Assembly: GCA_964531335.1 (NCBI GenBank)
Contig: CAZHEV010000005.1
Coordinates: 62,001 to 126,000, forward strand
Direction: 5' to 3'
Origin: CAZHEV01 sp964531335 [NCBI: uncultured bacterium]
Lineage (GTDB): Bacteria; Eisenbacteria; RBG-16-71-46; CAZHEV01
Length of the DNA stretch: 64,000 nucleotides
The notes beneath the pieces are model-generated. The model had not been told where the DNA came from, did no database searches, and worked only from the letters and a program-made list of their open reading frames with translations. Shown here in pieces: positions 25,739 to 34,497 of this stretch (position 1 is the first letter of the stretch; every line of letters begins with the position of its first letter). A program made the position numbers and the translations under genes.

Positions 25739-26755
25739 TCAAAGGGCCTTCACGACATCGCCCTTTTTCGCGTAATTCAGTCCGCATCTCGGACAGGACC
25801 CCGAACCGTCCTCCCGGAAGGTTATCCGTGACCTACACCCGCACGCCCACCCGTCTTGGCGGGCCGGGTTCCCATAGAGCAACGCGTGGGCCGGGGCGGA
25901 GCGCAGCACTACGGCCCCCAAGCCAACGAAGACATAATCCCCCAGCGTGATCTGCGGCTTGAGACAAACCGATGGGGATATGAGAACACCCCGGCCTATG
26001 CGATCGTTCGCTATCTGACCATGTCCCGCCACCACGCAATCCTCCCCCAGGGAGGCCCCGTGTCCCACCTGAACTTGATTGCTCAGCTTGGTGCCCCGCC
26101 CTATCGTCGTGAAGACGTGCCGGAGCCCGCGGTCGACGCTCACCAGCGAACAGACGTCGACGTCGTCCGCGAGCAGCGTACCGCCCCAGTGAGGCAGTAT
26201 CGTCAACCGGCCGTCTATCCTCTTCACCTCGAAGCCGTCGCCGCCTATCACGCTGTTCGCCTGGACCTTCACGTTGTCGCCTAGTATCGTGTTGGGATAC
26301 AGGACGACGTAATCGTCTATGACGCAGCGGTCGCCCATCCGGACGTTGGTATGGATCGAGGCCTTGGCGGAGATCTTGCAGGCCCGCCCCCTGTCAGGCT
26401 CGACCCGGTAGTAGAGATCGTTCTCCACTATGTGCAGATGGATCCTGTTGAATACATCGAGCGGGCTCTCCTTGGTCACCAGGTACGAGCGTCCTCCGGG
26501 CAGAGTCCCCTCCTTCAAGCTCTCGGGAACTATCGCCATCTCGATTCCCAGCGACTCAAACTCCGGTATGAACTCCTCGCCGACTACGTAGGTGAGCATC
26601 TTGCGGCGATCCGGATGAGAGAAGTCCAGGCCGCCCAGATACAGGACCTCCATGTCCTCGCCGGCGAGCCCCAGTGAAAACGCCCGCGCCAGGTCGGAAA
26701 GGCCTATGCCGGAGAGCGGCCTTCCGGCAATGGGGTCGAAATCAAGCCCTTGCAT
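25739..26755 (-). CDS. LpxD-like hexapeptide-repeat acyltransferase with C-terminal zinc-ribbon-like tail
   Basis: Left-handed beta-helix acyltransferase: an N-terminal ~110-residue domain, then hexapeptide repeats (ISAKASIHTNVRMGDRCVID, NTILGDNVKVQANSVIGGDG, GRGTKLSNQVQVGHGASLGE) as in UDP-3-O-acyl-glucosamine N-acyltransferases; the VQVGHGA histidine matches the LpxD catalytic region. After the helix, the last ~38 residues contain Cys at about 305, 307, 321 and 324 (WACGCRSRI and GSCPRCGLNY), a C-x-C...C-x2-C pattern suggesting a bound zinc. ATG 26755 gives 338 residues. Placement in a glycan locus rather than next to lpxA suggests it acylates an amino sugar of the surface polysaccharide; a true LpxD role is possible. 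Confidence 0.75.
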   Translation of the reverse strand: MQGLDFDPIAGRPLSGIGLSDLARAFSLGLAGEDMEVLYLGGLDFSHPDRRKMLTYVVGEEFIPEFESLGIEMAIVPESLKEGTLPGGRSYLVTKESPLDVFNRIHLHIVENDLYYRVEPDRGRACKISAKASIHTNVRMGDRCVIDDYVVLYPNTILGDNVKVQANSVIGGDGFEVKRIDGRLTILPHWGGTLLADDVDVCSLVSVDRGLRHVFTTIGRGTKLSNQVQVGHGASLGEDCVVAGHGQIANDRIGRGVLISPSVCLKPQITLGDYVFVGLGAVVLRSAPAHALLYGNPARQDGWACGCRSRITFREDGSGSCPRCGLNYAKKGDVVKAL

Positions 26756-26832
26756 GAAACGGACCCCTCCGTTCGCCCGTGCTCCCGACGCGCGGGGATC
26801 ACGGACCGTTCGAACAAGCCCCAACCGGGGCT

Positions 26833-27450
26833 CTACGACTCTCTCAGTCTGAGCTGAGGCATGTATTTCCCAAGGAGGCCCAGGATCTCGTCCGTCATGT
26901 ACATATTGCCCGCGTTCTCCGGTTCCTTCATGCGGTAGCCCGGGGGCAGGTCGGCGATCCGGCGGGCGGGAGAGCCCACGAAGACCCCGTAGCCGGGGAG
27001 ATCCTTGACCACGACCGTCCCGCCGCCGATGACGCTCTGCGGCCCGATGTAGACCCCGGCGAGAAGCGAGCATTGCGAGCCGAGAACGGACCCGTATCCT
27101 ATGTAGGACAGGAGCTGCTCGTGCTCGAGCTGTCCCTCCCTCCCGTGGACGACGTTCTTCGTGTGATTGGTTATCACGCCGGGACCAACGAAGCAATAGT
27201 CCTCCAATATAGTGGACTTGGATATGATCGCGCCCGTCCTGATGTTCACGTACTTTCCTATGTAGCACGCGCCCGTGGTAATGCAATGGTCGTCCAGGAT
27301 AGAGTTGTCCGCCATGCGGGTTCCGGACTTCAGAGTCACGCGGTGCCCCAGCTTCACGTTGTCCCCCACTACCACGTCGGGCTCGATTATCACCCCGTGC
27401 CCCATCTTCAATCCCGCACCATGCTTGAAATCGTCGGCTATGTAGTCCAT
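26833..27450 (-). CDS. Hexapeptide-repeat acetyltransferase (sugar N- or O-acetyltransferase)
   Basis: 205 residues made almost wholly of hexapeptide repeats: VVVGDNVKLGHRVTLKSGTR, CYIGKYVNIRTGAIISKSTI, VYIGPQSVIGGGTVVVKDL, ending with the cap VFVGSPARRIADLP, common to sugar acetyltransferases. The start chosen is ATG 27450, with GGAGG 8 nt upstream. It lies between the flippase and the LpxD-like gene and is probably one of two or three acyl-modifying enzymes for this glycan. Confidence 0.82.
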   Translation of the reverse strand: MDYIADDFKHGAGLKMGHGVIIEPDVVVGDNVKLGHRVTLKSGTRMADNSILDDHCITTGACYIGKYVNIRTGAIISKSTILEDYCFVGPGVITNHTKNVVHGREGQLEHEQLLSYIGYGSVLGSQCSLLAGVYIGPQSVIGGGTVVVKDLPGYGVFVGSPARRIADLPPGYRMKEPENAGNMYMTDEILGLLGKYMPQLRLRES

Positions 27451-27533
27451 GACGCGAACCTCCAATTGCGTTGTCGCCGTTATGTGGCCGTTCAAATGAC
27501 TCTATCGACAACCGGGCCGCCTGTCAACATGTC

Positions 27534-29084
27534 TCACCGCCGCCCCGCAAAGGTCCTCTTCAGATATCGCATGATGTAATCATATTCGCGCTTGGAGAGC
27601 AGCCCGGTTGCGATCGCGGCCGCCGGCACCAGGGCCGCCATCAGCGCCTTAACGGGTATCAATCCGATGCCGGGCCTGTCCAGGTTCATCGAGTAGGCAA
27701 GGGCCACGACCGCAATCGCGGTCGCGTATACGACGGCGTTCTTCCCGAACCTGTAAGGAACGCTGTAGAACCTCTGGGATATCCTCATCTGCAGAACCGC
27801 AAGGGTCAGAAAAGCGCACGCCGTCGCCGCCGCCGCCCCTATCATCCCGAACGAGGGGACCAGAAGGAAGTTCAGGGCCACGTTCAACGCCGCGGCCAGC
27901 ATCCCCGTCCATGCCCTGTGTATGGTCTTCTTGGCTATTCCTATGCCCACCGAGAAGTACGCGCCCAGGCCGTAGATGAGCGTTCCCGCTGCAAGAAGAG
28001 GAACGACGTTGTGCCCCGGCAGGTAAGTCGGAGTGGCGAATATGCTCACTATGTCCGAGGAGAAAAGCGAAAGGCCGACCACGCTCAACACCGCGGCCAC
28101 GGACACGTAGTCGTAGACCTTGGCGAAAGTCTCGGGCGCGTTGCGCTCCTTGTACTGAGAGTACACGAACGGGCCCATCGCCATCTCGAACCCGTTCAAC
28201 AGGAGGACCATGACCATGGAAACGCGCACTCCGATCGCGTACATCCCCACTGTCTCCAGATCCTGAAAATATCGCAAGAAGTAACGGTCCGAGTAAGTGA
28301 TGAAGTAGTACGCCACCGCTACCGGGACCAGCGGCAGTCCGAATCCCAGGAGCTCCCTGAGCCTCGACGCCGAAAAGGCCCGGCCCAGACTCGTGCGGAC
28401 GAGAAACAGGGCGAGGCACGAGAAGACGAACGCGTTTATCAGGGTCGCCAGGTACACTCCCGTGATGCCCAGCCCCGCTATCACCACGCAGTAGATGATT
28501 ACGCTGAGCCCTATCACCAAAGAGGCCACCGAGAGTCCGGCGTACTTGAGCGGCTCCTGCCTCCACTTGAGAAGGTTCTGGAGCAGCCTGAACTGAACGG
28601 TGAAGGGGACCGAGCAAATGGCCAGAGCGACGGCGTTCGAGTAGGCCGTGGTTCCGTGCAAAAGGTAGGCGATGCCCTTGTGGAACGGCAACAAGGCGGC
28701 GGCCGCGAGAATGGTCGCTCCCAGAAGGAACAGCCCGCTCGTGGAGGCGGAGACCCTGGCGTCGCGCCTGTCCCTTGCGTCGACATAGAACCTGCCGACC
28801 GCGCTCGGTTGGCCCATCAGTAGAAAGAGCACCAGGAAGGTCGTCACCGAGGTTATGAGGTCCAGGGCCCCATATTCGTCGGGGCTGAAAACCCTCGTGT
28901 ATATCGGGACCATGACCACGCCTATGAAGGTCGTGGCCGCCCCGCTGACCGCGTAGGTGGCGGCGTCCTTTAGAAACCGCGTTATCCTGGACGAGTCGTG
29001 CCGCCGCGGTTCTCCCGCCCCTTCCGCCGCCGCTCCCGGGCCCAGCGGCACCGGTCCCGAGGTCGAGGGCCGAGACTTCCTCAT
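27534..29084 (-). CDS. Wzx-type lipopolysaccharide O-unit flippase (MATE/MVF superfamily)
   Basis: 516-residue polytopic membrane protein with 12-14 hydrophobic segments. The first helix region, DAATYAVSGAATTFIGVVMV followed by PIYTRVFSPDEYGALDLI, is the signature start of polysaccharide-synthesis flippases. It should move undecaprenyl-linked sugar units across the inner membrane. ATG 29084 is preferred (AAGGAG 6 nt upstream); earlier in-frame codons run inside the neighbouring gene. No obvious Wzy polymerase or O-antigen ABC transporter is in the window. Confidence 0.87.
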   Translation of the reverse strand: MRKSRPSTSGPVPLGPGAAAEGAGEPRRHDSSRITRFLKDAATYAVSGAATTFIGVVMVPIYTRVFSPDEYGALDLITSVTTFLVLFLLMGQPSAVGRFYVDARDRRDARVSASTSGLFLLGATILAAAALLPFHKGIAYLLHGTTAYSNAVALAICSVPFTVQFRLLQNLLKWRQEPLKYAGLSVASLVIGLSVIIYCVVIAGLGITGVYLATLINAFVFSCLALFLVRTSLGRAFSASRLRELLGFGLPLVPVAVAYYFITYSDRYFLRYFQDLETVGMYAIGVRVSMVMVLLLNGFEMAMGPFVYSQYKERNAPETFAKVYDYVSVAAVLSVVGLSLFSSDIVSIFATPTYLPGHNVVPLLAAGTLIYGLGAYFSVGIGIAKKTIHRAWTGMLAAALNVALNFLLVPSFGMIGAAAATACAFLTLAVLQMRISQRFYSVPYRFGKNAVVYATAIAVVALAYSMNLDRPGIGLIPVKALMAALVPAAAIATGLLSKREYDYIMRYLKRTFAGRR

Positions 29085-29124
29085 TGGGAATCTCCTTGGC
29101 GCCGGAACCGGGCCGCGCCCGGCC

Positions 29125-30210
29125 CTAGAACCGACGCCCGTAGGCGCGCCTCTGCTCCAAAGAAAAGTCCTGGCATATCGGGTTTTCGAGGGCTTTTCGA
29201 GTGGCGGCGGCCGGCGAGAGTCCAGCGATTCGCGCCTTCGCCAGCAGCTCACCGACCTTCAGCCCGCCCGCGTGAAGATCTATGACCGGCTTCGGGCCGA
29301 GCTCCGAGAGCGACCAGCCCATGTGACCGTGTGGCGGCTCGAGCTCGGGGATGCATCTTATGCCGGCCGCGTCGATGTCGGCTCTTGAGACTCTTCCCGC
29401 GAGCTGCGCCACGAGCGCGCCGGGGCACTTTTCCAAGAGGCTTCGAGGCTCCAGGATTCCCCCGCCGCCTATGACCCAGGTCGTCGAGTTGGGGTGATCG
29501 GCGACCACCACCGCGTCCGCGCCCTCGAGAGCGCGCGCCCTGTCCTCGCTTTCGCTCTCGGCCCTGTCTCCACGATCCGAGGGCCACCGCACCACCGTGG
29601 CTCCCATCCCCTCCAGGGTCCCGCACACTTTTCTCGAGAAGACCCCTCCTCCGAGCACGACGAGCTTCGACCTGTATATCTCAACCCCTTCATCGAGCAG
29701 TTTCTTCGCGACCAGCATCCCGAGGTAGTCGAGGATCTTGATGGCCCCGTGCTCCTCGTTGGTGCCCAGCACGCAGATCCCCCTGGACCAGCACTCCCCG
29801 AGGTCCAAGTCCTCCGGCCTGAACTCCCAGGTCTCGAACATGACCGGCACCGCGGCCGTTGTCTTGAGCCTCCGCACGGCCTCCGCGTCGATGGGGCGGA
29901 GAAAGCCCAGATTGGTCACTATGTCCCCGAGACCCCACAAGTCCCCGGCCGGCCCCTCGACAACCTCGACCTTTCCGGCCAAGCCCATTTCCGAGGCCGC
30001 CGCCAGGGTCTGCGATCTCGCCTCCCTCGCGGAGCCGTATCGGGAATCGCGCGTCACGGCCAAGACCCTGTCGGCGCCGGCCGCCGCGCATATAAGGGGA
30101 GTGAAGACGTAGTTGCCGGTCGCGGCCTCCGTGAGAACGACCAGGCCGGAGAGGTCGAGATCGAGCTTCTCTATGGATTGATGGATAAGCCTTTTCTGCC
30201 TGGAGTACAT
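29125..30210 (-). CDS. Rossmann-fold protein of unclear family (NAD-dependent dehydrogenase-like)
   Basis: 361 residues, not confidently recognised. It starts YSRQKRLIHQSIEKLDLDLS, then GLVVLTEAATGNYVFTPLI with a nearby DRVLAVTRDSRYGSA, a first nucleotide-binding-like unit. A second Rossmann unit begins KLVVLGGGVFSRKVCGTLEG, followed by GADAVVVADHPNSTTWV, reminiscent of the NAD domain of 2-hydroxyacid dehydrogenases or S-adenosylhomocysteinase. The ELEPPHGHMGW element may be a ligand site. It sits between the asparagine-synthase-like gene and the flippase, so a role in sugar or amidation chemistry is plausible but unproven. ATG 30210 is chosen over an upstream start because AAGGG precedes it. 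Confidence 0.6.
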   Translation of the reverse strand: MYSRQKRLIHQSIEKLDLDLSGLVVLTEAATGNYVFTPLICAAAGADRVLAVTRDSRYGSAREARSQTLAAASEMGLAGKVEVVEGPAGDLWGLGDIVTNLGFLRPIDAEAVRRLKTTAAVPVMFETWEFRPEDLDLGECWSRGICVLGTNEEHGAIKILDYLGMLVAKKLLDEGVEIYRSKLVVLGGGVFSRKVCGTLEGMGATVVRWPSDRGDRAESESEDRARALEGADAVVVADHPNSTTWVIGGGGILEPRSLLEKCPGALVAQLAGRVSRADIDAAGIRCIPELEPPHGHMGWSLSELGPKPVIDLHAGGLKVGELLAKARIAGLSPAAATRKALENPICQDFSLEQRRAYGRRF

Positions 30211-30286
30211 GTGGCGCCCTTTCGTCCGGAACTTCCTGCGCCTCCGGCACATGCCGGAATGACCCGCGCGGGCGGGGCCAAGGTCT

Positions 30287-32233
30287 CTAGGCGAGCCACG
30301 TCCGGCACCACCACTCGAAGCTCAGAAGGGACCAGATGAGCAGGCGATGGTTTACGGCTCCCGTGGTGTGCTCCTCCACTGTCCGTTTGAGGGCCTCATC
30401 TTTGAAGAAGGCCCTGCCCACGCTCTTTTCTCCGAGAAGCGTGTCCTCCACATAGGCCATAGTGGGGCCCCGGTACCAAGAGCCCTCGGGCGGGCTGAAC
30501 CCCTGTTTGTTCCTTCCGAGTATCTCCGAGGGCAACATGGGTCCCATCGCCTCCCTGAGGACCCTCTTCCCTTCGTTGGATTGCGTGTAATAGAACTGCT
30601 TCTTCCCCGACACGTTCTCGTCGATCTTGACGGCCGAGTCGGCGCCGGCGTACTTGTACGCGGCGGGGATGGTCAGCGAAAAGTCCACGAGGGCGTTGTC
30701 GAGATAGGGGACCCGGGCCTCGATCGAGTTCGCCATGCTGAGCTTGTCCGCTATGATAAGGAGACCGTGCAGGAAGGTCTTCAACTCGAAGTACATCGCC
30801 GCGTCCAGATAGCCTTCGGGCGTATACGAGCTTGGACCCGGGCCCGCCGCCCCCCCGCGAACCCCCGGCGCTCCGCCGTGGCCGGCCTCGCCGTCGAACA
30901 GCCCGCCTTCGAGGACGGTCCTGAACACGCTTCCGAGCGACCAGCCCTCGCTCTCTCGGAGCGTATCATCCATAAAGAAACCGGAGTGCAGGTCCTCCGG
31001 CACGAGCCTCTGCCAGTACTCGAAGTACCTGGAAACGAATTCATCGAAGCCGGCGCAGGCCTTGACCCTGTCATACCTCCACGGGTAGCCTCCGAAGATC
31101 TCGTCTCCCCCGGCGCCCGAGAGGACGACCTTCACGAACTTGCTGGCGAGCCTCTGCATGTAGAAGTTCTGATAGCACATCCCCAGCCTCAGGTCTTCCA
31201 GGTGCCAGATCAGCTTCGGCAGGATCCACTGCATGTCCCCGGCGTGGATCACCATCTCGTAGTGCTCGGTCGAGAAGCTGCTGGCTATGTATTCGGCGGC
31301 TTCCCTCTCATCGAACGCGGCCTCCAGCCCCTCGACGTTTCTGAGGTCGAAGCCGCCGGTGAAGGTCATCAGCCTGGGTATGCGCCTGCTGGCCACGGCC
31401 ACGATGGAGCCCGAGTCCATGCCCCCGCTGAGAAAGCTGCCCAGCGGAACGTCTCCCACCAGCTGTCGCGAGACCGCCTGCTCGAAGAGGTCCCTGACGC
31501 GGTCCGCGCACTCCTGCATGGAGACGTCGGCCGGCTTCATGGCGTTGCTGAAATCGAAGTCCCAGTACCGGTCAACGCCGAGGGCGCCGGTCTCGAGGTC
31601 CAGCGTCATGCGGCACCCCGCCGGCAGCAGCTTTATCCCGCTGAACAGCGTTCTATCGGAGTAGATGTTCTGGAAGGTGAAATATTCCCGCAGCGCCCTG
31701 TGATCGACGGACCTCTCAACGGACCCCTCCGCCAGGATGGCCTTTATCTCGGAGCCGAAGAGGAACTTGACCCCGGGAGAATAGCTGTAGTACAGCGGCT
31801 TTATCCCGTACCTGTCCCTGGCCAGGAAGACGCTCCTCTTACGGGAATCGTAGACGCAGAAGGCGAACATGCCGTCGAAACGCGCGACGCAGTCCCCGCC
31901 CCATTCCTCGTAGGCATGGAGAACAACCTCGGTATCGGTTCTGGAGACGAAGCTGTGGCCCAGCTTCTCGAGCTCGGCCCGGATCTCCGCGAAGTTGTAG
32001 ACCTCGCCGTTGTAGACCAGGTGCAGTGACCCCGACCGGTCGGACATCGGCTGATGCCCCGCGGGGGTCAGATCGATGATGGAGAGCCTTCTGTTCGCGA
32101 TACCCACCGAGCCGTCGCAGAGATGCCCGGCGTCGTCGGGTCCTCTGTGGGATATGGCGTCCCGCATCACCTCGAGACGCTCGGGGCTCACTCGCTTACC
32201 GGAAAGGTCCACTATGCCCGCTATTCCGCACAT
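30287..32233 (-). CDS. Glutamine-hydrolysing asparagine-synthase-family amidotransferase
   Basis: 648 residues with both domains of AsnB-type enzymes. The glutaminase domain starts MCGIAGIVDLSG, so Cys2 is the N-terminal nucleophile, and has YNGEVYNFAEIR and SRTDTEVVLHAYEEWG. The synthetase domain has the pyrophosphate loop LSGGMDSGSIVAVAS and later LSGAGGDEIFGGYPWRY. A Gly/Ala/Pro-rich insert of ~25 residues (near 30820-30900) interrupts the synthetase domain. In glycan loci such enzymes often amidate uronic acids (WbpS-type) instead of making asparagine; its placement after two DegT aminotransferases supports that, by inference. ATG 32233. Confidence 0.88.
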   Translation of the reverse strand: MCGIAGIVDLSGKRVSPERLEVMRDAISHRGPDDAGHLCDGSVGIANRRLSIIDLTPAGHQPMSDRSGSLHLVYNGEVYNFAEIRAELEKLGHSFVSRTDTEVVLHAYEEWGGDCVARFDGMFAFCVYDSRKRSVFLARDRYGIKPLYYSYSPGVKFLFGSEIKAILAEGSVERSVDHRALREYFTFQNIYSDRTLFSGIKLLPAGCRMTLDLETGALGVDRYWDFDFSNAMKPADVSMQECADRVRDLFEQAVSRQLVGDVPLGSFLSGGMDSGSIVAVASRRIPRLMTFTGGFDLRNVEGLEAAFDEREAAEYIASSFSTEHYEMVIHAGDMQWILPKLIWHLEDLRLGMCYQNFYMQRLASKFVKVVLSGAGGDEIFGGYPWRYDRVKACAGFDEFVSRYFEYWQRLVPEDLHSGFFMDDTLRESEGWSLGSVFRTVLEGGLFDGEAGHGGAPGVRGGAAGPGPSSYTPEGYLDAAMYFELKTFLHGLLIIADKLSMANSIEARVPYLDNALVDFSLTIPAAYKYAGADSAVKIDENVSGKKQFYYTQSNEGKRVLREAMGPMLPSEILGRNKQGFSPPEGSWYRGPTMAYVEDTLLGEKSVGRAFFKDEALKRTVEEHTTGAVNHRLLIWSLLSFEWWCRTWLA

Positions 32234-32282
32234 GCGATCCTCGGATCATTGCGTCGCTACGGCGCAGACAGGAAGCTCGCTC

Positions 32283-33452
32283 TCACTTCCACCCGCGCAG
32301 GATTTCGATGATGCGATCCTGTTGGGAGCTCTCGAGCTGCGGGAACAGAGGAAGCGCCAGCGTCAGTCTCTCGGCGATCAGCGAATTGGGGCACGACGGG
32401 ACCTCGCCGCCGGCCGATTCCCGGTAATAGCCCAGCGCGTGCACGGCGTGAGTCCCCTGTCTCACGGAAATCCCGTTTTCTTCGAGATATCCCATGAGGC
32501 GCGTTCTGTCCCCGCCCATTTTATCCAGAGCCTTGGAATCAGCCCCCTCCGGCTCCGACGGGGCGAACAGGCAGACGTAGGACTGATAGCCGTGCTTCCG
32601 GGAGCCGGGCACCGCGGGGGTGCGCAGCCACGGAAGGTCCGCGAGGCCGTCATCATACCTACCCGCCAGCTCAGCGCGCTTGCTTAAGATATAATCTATC
32701 TTGCCCATCTGGGCGACGCCCACGGCGCCCTGAAAGTCGGTCATCCTGTAATTGAACCCGAGTGTGTTGTACTCGGGCAAAAGGGTCGCGCCCGTGGCGT
32801 GCCTCTTGAGATCGGTGACCTCCGCGCCGTGATCCCTCATCACCTCTATCCTCGGAGCGAGATCTGGGTTCGACGACAGCACCATGCCCCCCTCGCCGGT
32901 GGTAATCGACTTGCGGGGGTGAAAGCTCAGGCAGCCGGCGTCGCCCATGACGCCCGCGTGCCGCCCTTTGTAGAACCCCCCCAGGGCGCAGGCCGCGTCC
33001 TCGACGACGGCGAGCCCTCTCTCGCCGGCGAGCGCCAGGATGGGGTCCATGTCGGCGCAGAGGCCGAACAGGTGGACCGGCAGCAAGGCGGTGGTCCTGT
33101 CGGTTATCGCCGCCTCGAGCTTGGTGGTATCGACGTTGTAGGTGCGTAGGTCGACGTCCGCGAACACGGGCTCCGCGCCCGCGTAGCGAACGGCGTTGGC
33201 GGAGGCCACGAAGGTGAAGGACGGCAGGACGACCTGGTCGCCCGGCTTCACCCCGCAGGCCAGGAGGGCCAGATGGAGCGCGGTGGTGCAGGACGAGGTG
33301 GCCTTCGCGCAGGCGGCGCCGGTGAAGGCGGCCACCTTGTCCTCGAACTCCTTCACGTACGGCCCCTGGACCACCCAGCCGGTCTCCAGGGGCTTGACTA
33401 TCGCCTCTCTCTCCTCTTTTCCGAAATATGGCTTCGCTATCGGTATTTTCAT
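32283..33452 (-). CDS. DegT/DnrJ/EryC1 family PLP-dependent aminotransferase (second copy)
   Basis: 389-residue sugar aminotransferase (class V-like fold). N-terminus IPIAKPYFGKEEREAIVKPL; PLP-phosphate-binding TSSCTTALHLALLACGVKPG; catalytic lysine in FHPRKSITTGEGGM; VVEDAACALGGFYKGR holds the conserved Asp that contacts the PLP nitrogen. It should transfer an amino group from Glu to a keto-sugar nucleotide. ATG 33452, 22 nt after the SDR gene. It differs clearly from the other DegT gene at 34498-35634, so two distinct amino sugars or positions are likely. Confidence 0.9.
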   Translation of the reverse strand: MKIPIAKPYFGKEEREAIVKPLETGWVVQGPYVKEFEDKVAAFTGAACAKATSSCTTALHLALLACGVKPGDQVVLPSFTFVASANAVRYAGAEPVFADVDLRTYNVDTTKLEAAITDRTTALLPVHLFGLCADMDPILALAGERGLAVVEDAACALGGFYKGRHAGVMGDAGCLSFHPRKSITTGEGGMVLSSNPDLAPRIEVMRDHGAEVTDLKRHATGATLLPEYNTLGFNYRMTDFQGAVGVAQMGKIDYILSKRAELAGRYDDGLADLPWLRTPAVPGSRKHGYQSYVCLFAPSEPEGADSKALDKMGGDRTRLMGYLEENGISVRQGTHAVHALGYYRESAGGEVPSCPNSLIAERLTLALPLFPQLESSQQDRIIEILRGWK

Positions 33453-33474
33453 AGTCCCGCCCCGGGCCTTCCGG

Positions 33475-34446
33475 TCAGGCGACCGAGGACTTCTCCTTGT
33501 CTCTCTTCCACCAGTCGATTATCCCCGCTATGCCTTCCTCGACGCTGACCTTCGTCTCGAACCCGAGCATCTCGCGCGCCTTCTTGGGACACCCGAAGCG
33601 TCTCGACACGAGCTTCCTGTCCCTCTCCTTGTGCACCGGCCTCATCGAGCTGCCCATGGACCGTAGGATTATGTCCGCCAGCTCGGCCAGCGTGGTCTCG
33701 ACGCCGCTCGCCACGTTGAAGGCCTCGTTCGTGACGGGCGACTTGAGCCCCATTATGTTCGCCCCGGCGACGTCCTCGACGTACACCAGATCCAGGGTCT
33801 GCGATCCGTCCCCGTGTATCTCGGGCGCCTGCCCCTCCGCGATCCTCCTGATCCAGTTCATTATGACCATCACGTACGCGCCCCTGTAATCCATCCTGGG
33901 ACCGTAGACGTTCAGGTACCGCGTGGCTATGTAGTCCAAGCCGTACTTCTTGTAGAAGGCGCGGCAGAGCTGCTCGTCCATGACCTTGGTCGCGCCGTAG
34001 AAGAGGTCGTTGTTGAAGGGATGGGCCTCGTCCGTCGGAAGGTAGAGGCCTTCTCCGTACACCGATGACGAGGAAGCTACCACCGCTTTCTTGACGCCGG
34101 CGTTGACGCACGCCTCGAGGACGTTGAAGGTGCCGGTCACGTTTATCTCAAGGGCCTTCCTCGGCTCGTTCTCGCACTCCAGCAGCCAGAGCGCCGCCTG
34201 GTGGAAACAGTAGTCGGCGCCCTCGAAGGCCCCGGCGAGGGCCTCGCGATCCGTTATGTCGCCTATCACCAGCTTGACGTCGCCGCCGGCCGCGACCGCG
34301 CCCGTCAAATTGCTCTCCTTGCCGCGCACCATGTTGTCGTAAGCGATTACCTCCCGGGCGCCCTCTTCGACCAGCTTGTCCACGATGTGCGACCCGACGA
34401 AGCCCGCTCCGCCCGTCACCACTACTTTGCTGCCCGCGATATCCAT
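33475..34446 (-). CDS. NAD-dependent sugar epimerase/dehydratase (extended SDR)
   Basis: 323 residues. The cofactor motif is VVVTGGAGFVGSHIVDKL and the active site SSSSVYGEGLYLP...FYGATKVMDEQL (Ser and YxxxK). ARYLNVYGPRMDYRG and a YVEDVAGA segment are typical of UDP-glucose/UDP-HexNAc 4-epimerase-like enzymes. ATG 34446 is chosen: GGAGAGGA lies upstream, and an earlier in-frame start at 34479 would add a polar tail. It lies between two aminotransferases, so it probably supplies or modifies a keto-sugar nucleotide. Exact reaction not assignable. Confidence 0.88.
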   Translation of the reverse strand: MDIAGSKVVVTGGAGFVGSHIVDKLVEEGAREVIAYDNMVRGKESNLTGAVAAGGDVKLVIGDITDREALAGAFEGADYCFHQAALWLLECENEPRKALEINVTGTFNVLEACVNAGVKKAVVASSSSVYGEGLYLPTDEAHPFNNDLFYGATKVMDEQLCRAFYKKYGLDYIATRYLNVYGPRMDYRGAYVMVIMNWIRRIAEGQAPEIHGDGSQTLDLVYVEDVAGANIMGLKSPVTNEAFNVASGVETTLAELADIILRSMGSSMRPVHKERDRKLVSRRFGCPKKAREMLGFETKVSVEEGIAGIIDWWKRDKEKSSVA

Positions 34447-34497
34447 GATTGTCCTCTCCACCATAGAGTTCCGCGTCACGACCGCCCTCGCGACGCC

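Noticed and set aside
25739-27511. A single long acyltransferase gene starting at 27511
   Set aside because: The first 252 codons overlap the separate hexapeptide acetyltransferase in another frame and have no family resemblance; the LpxD-like protein begins at ATG 26755.
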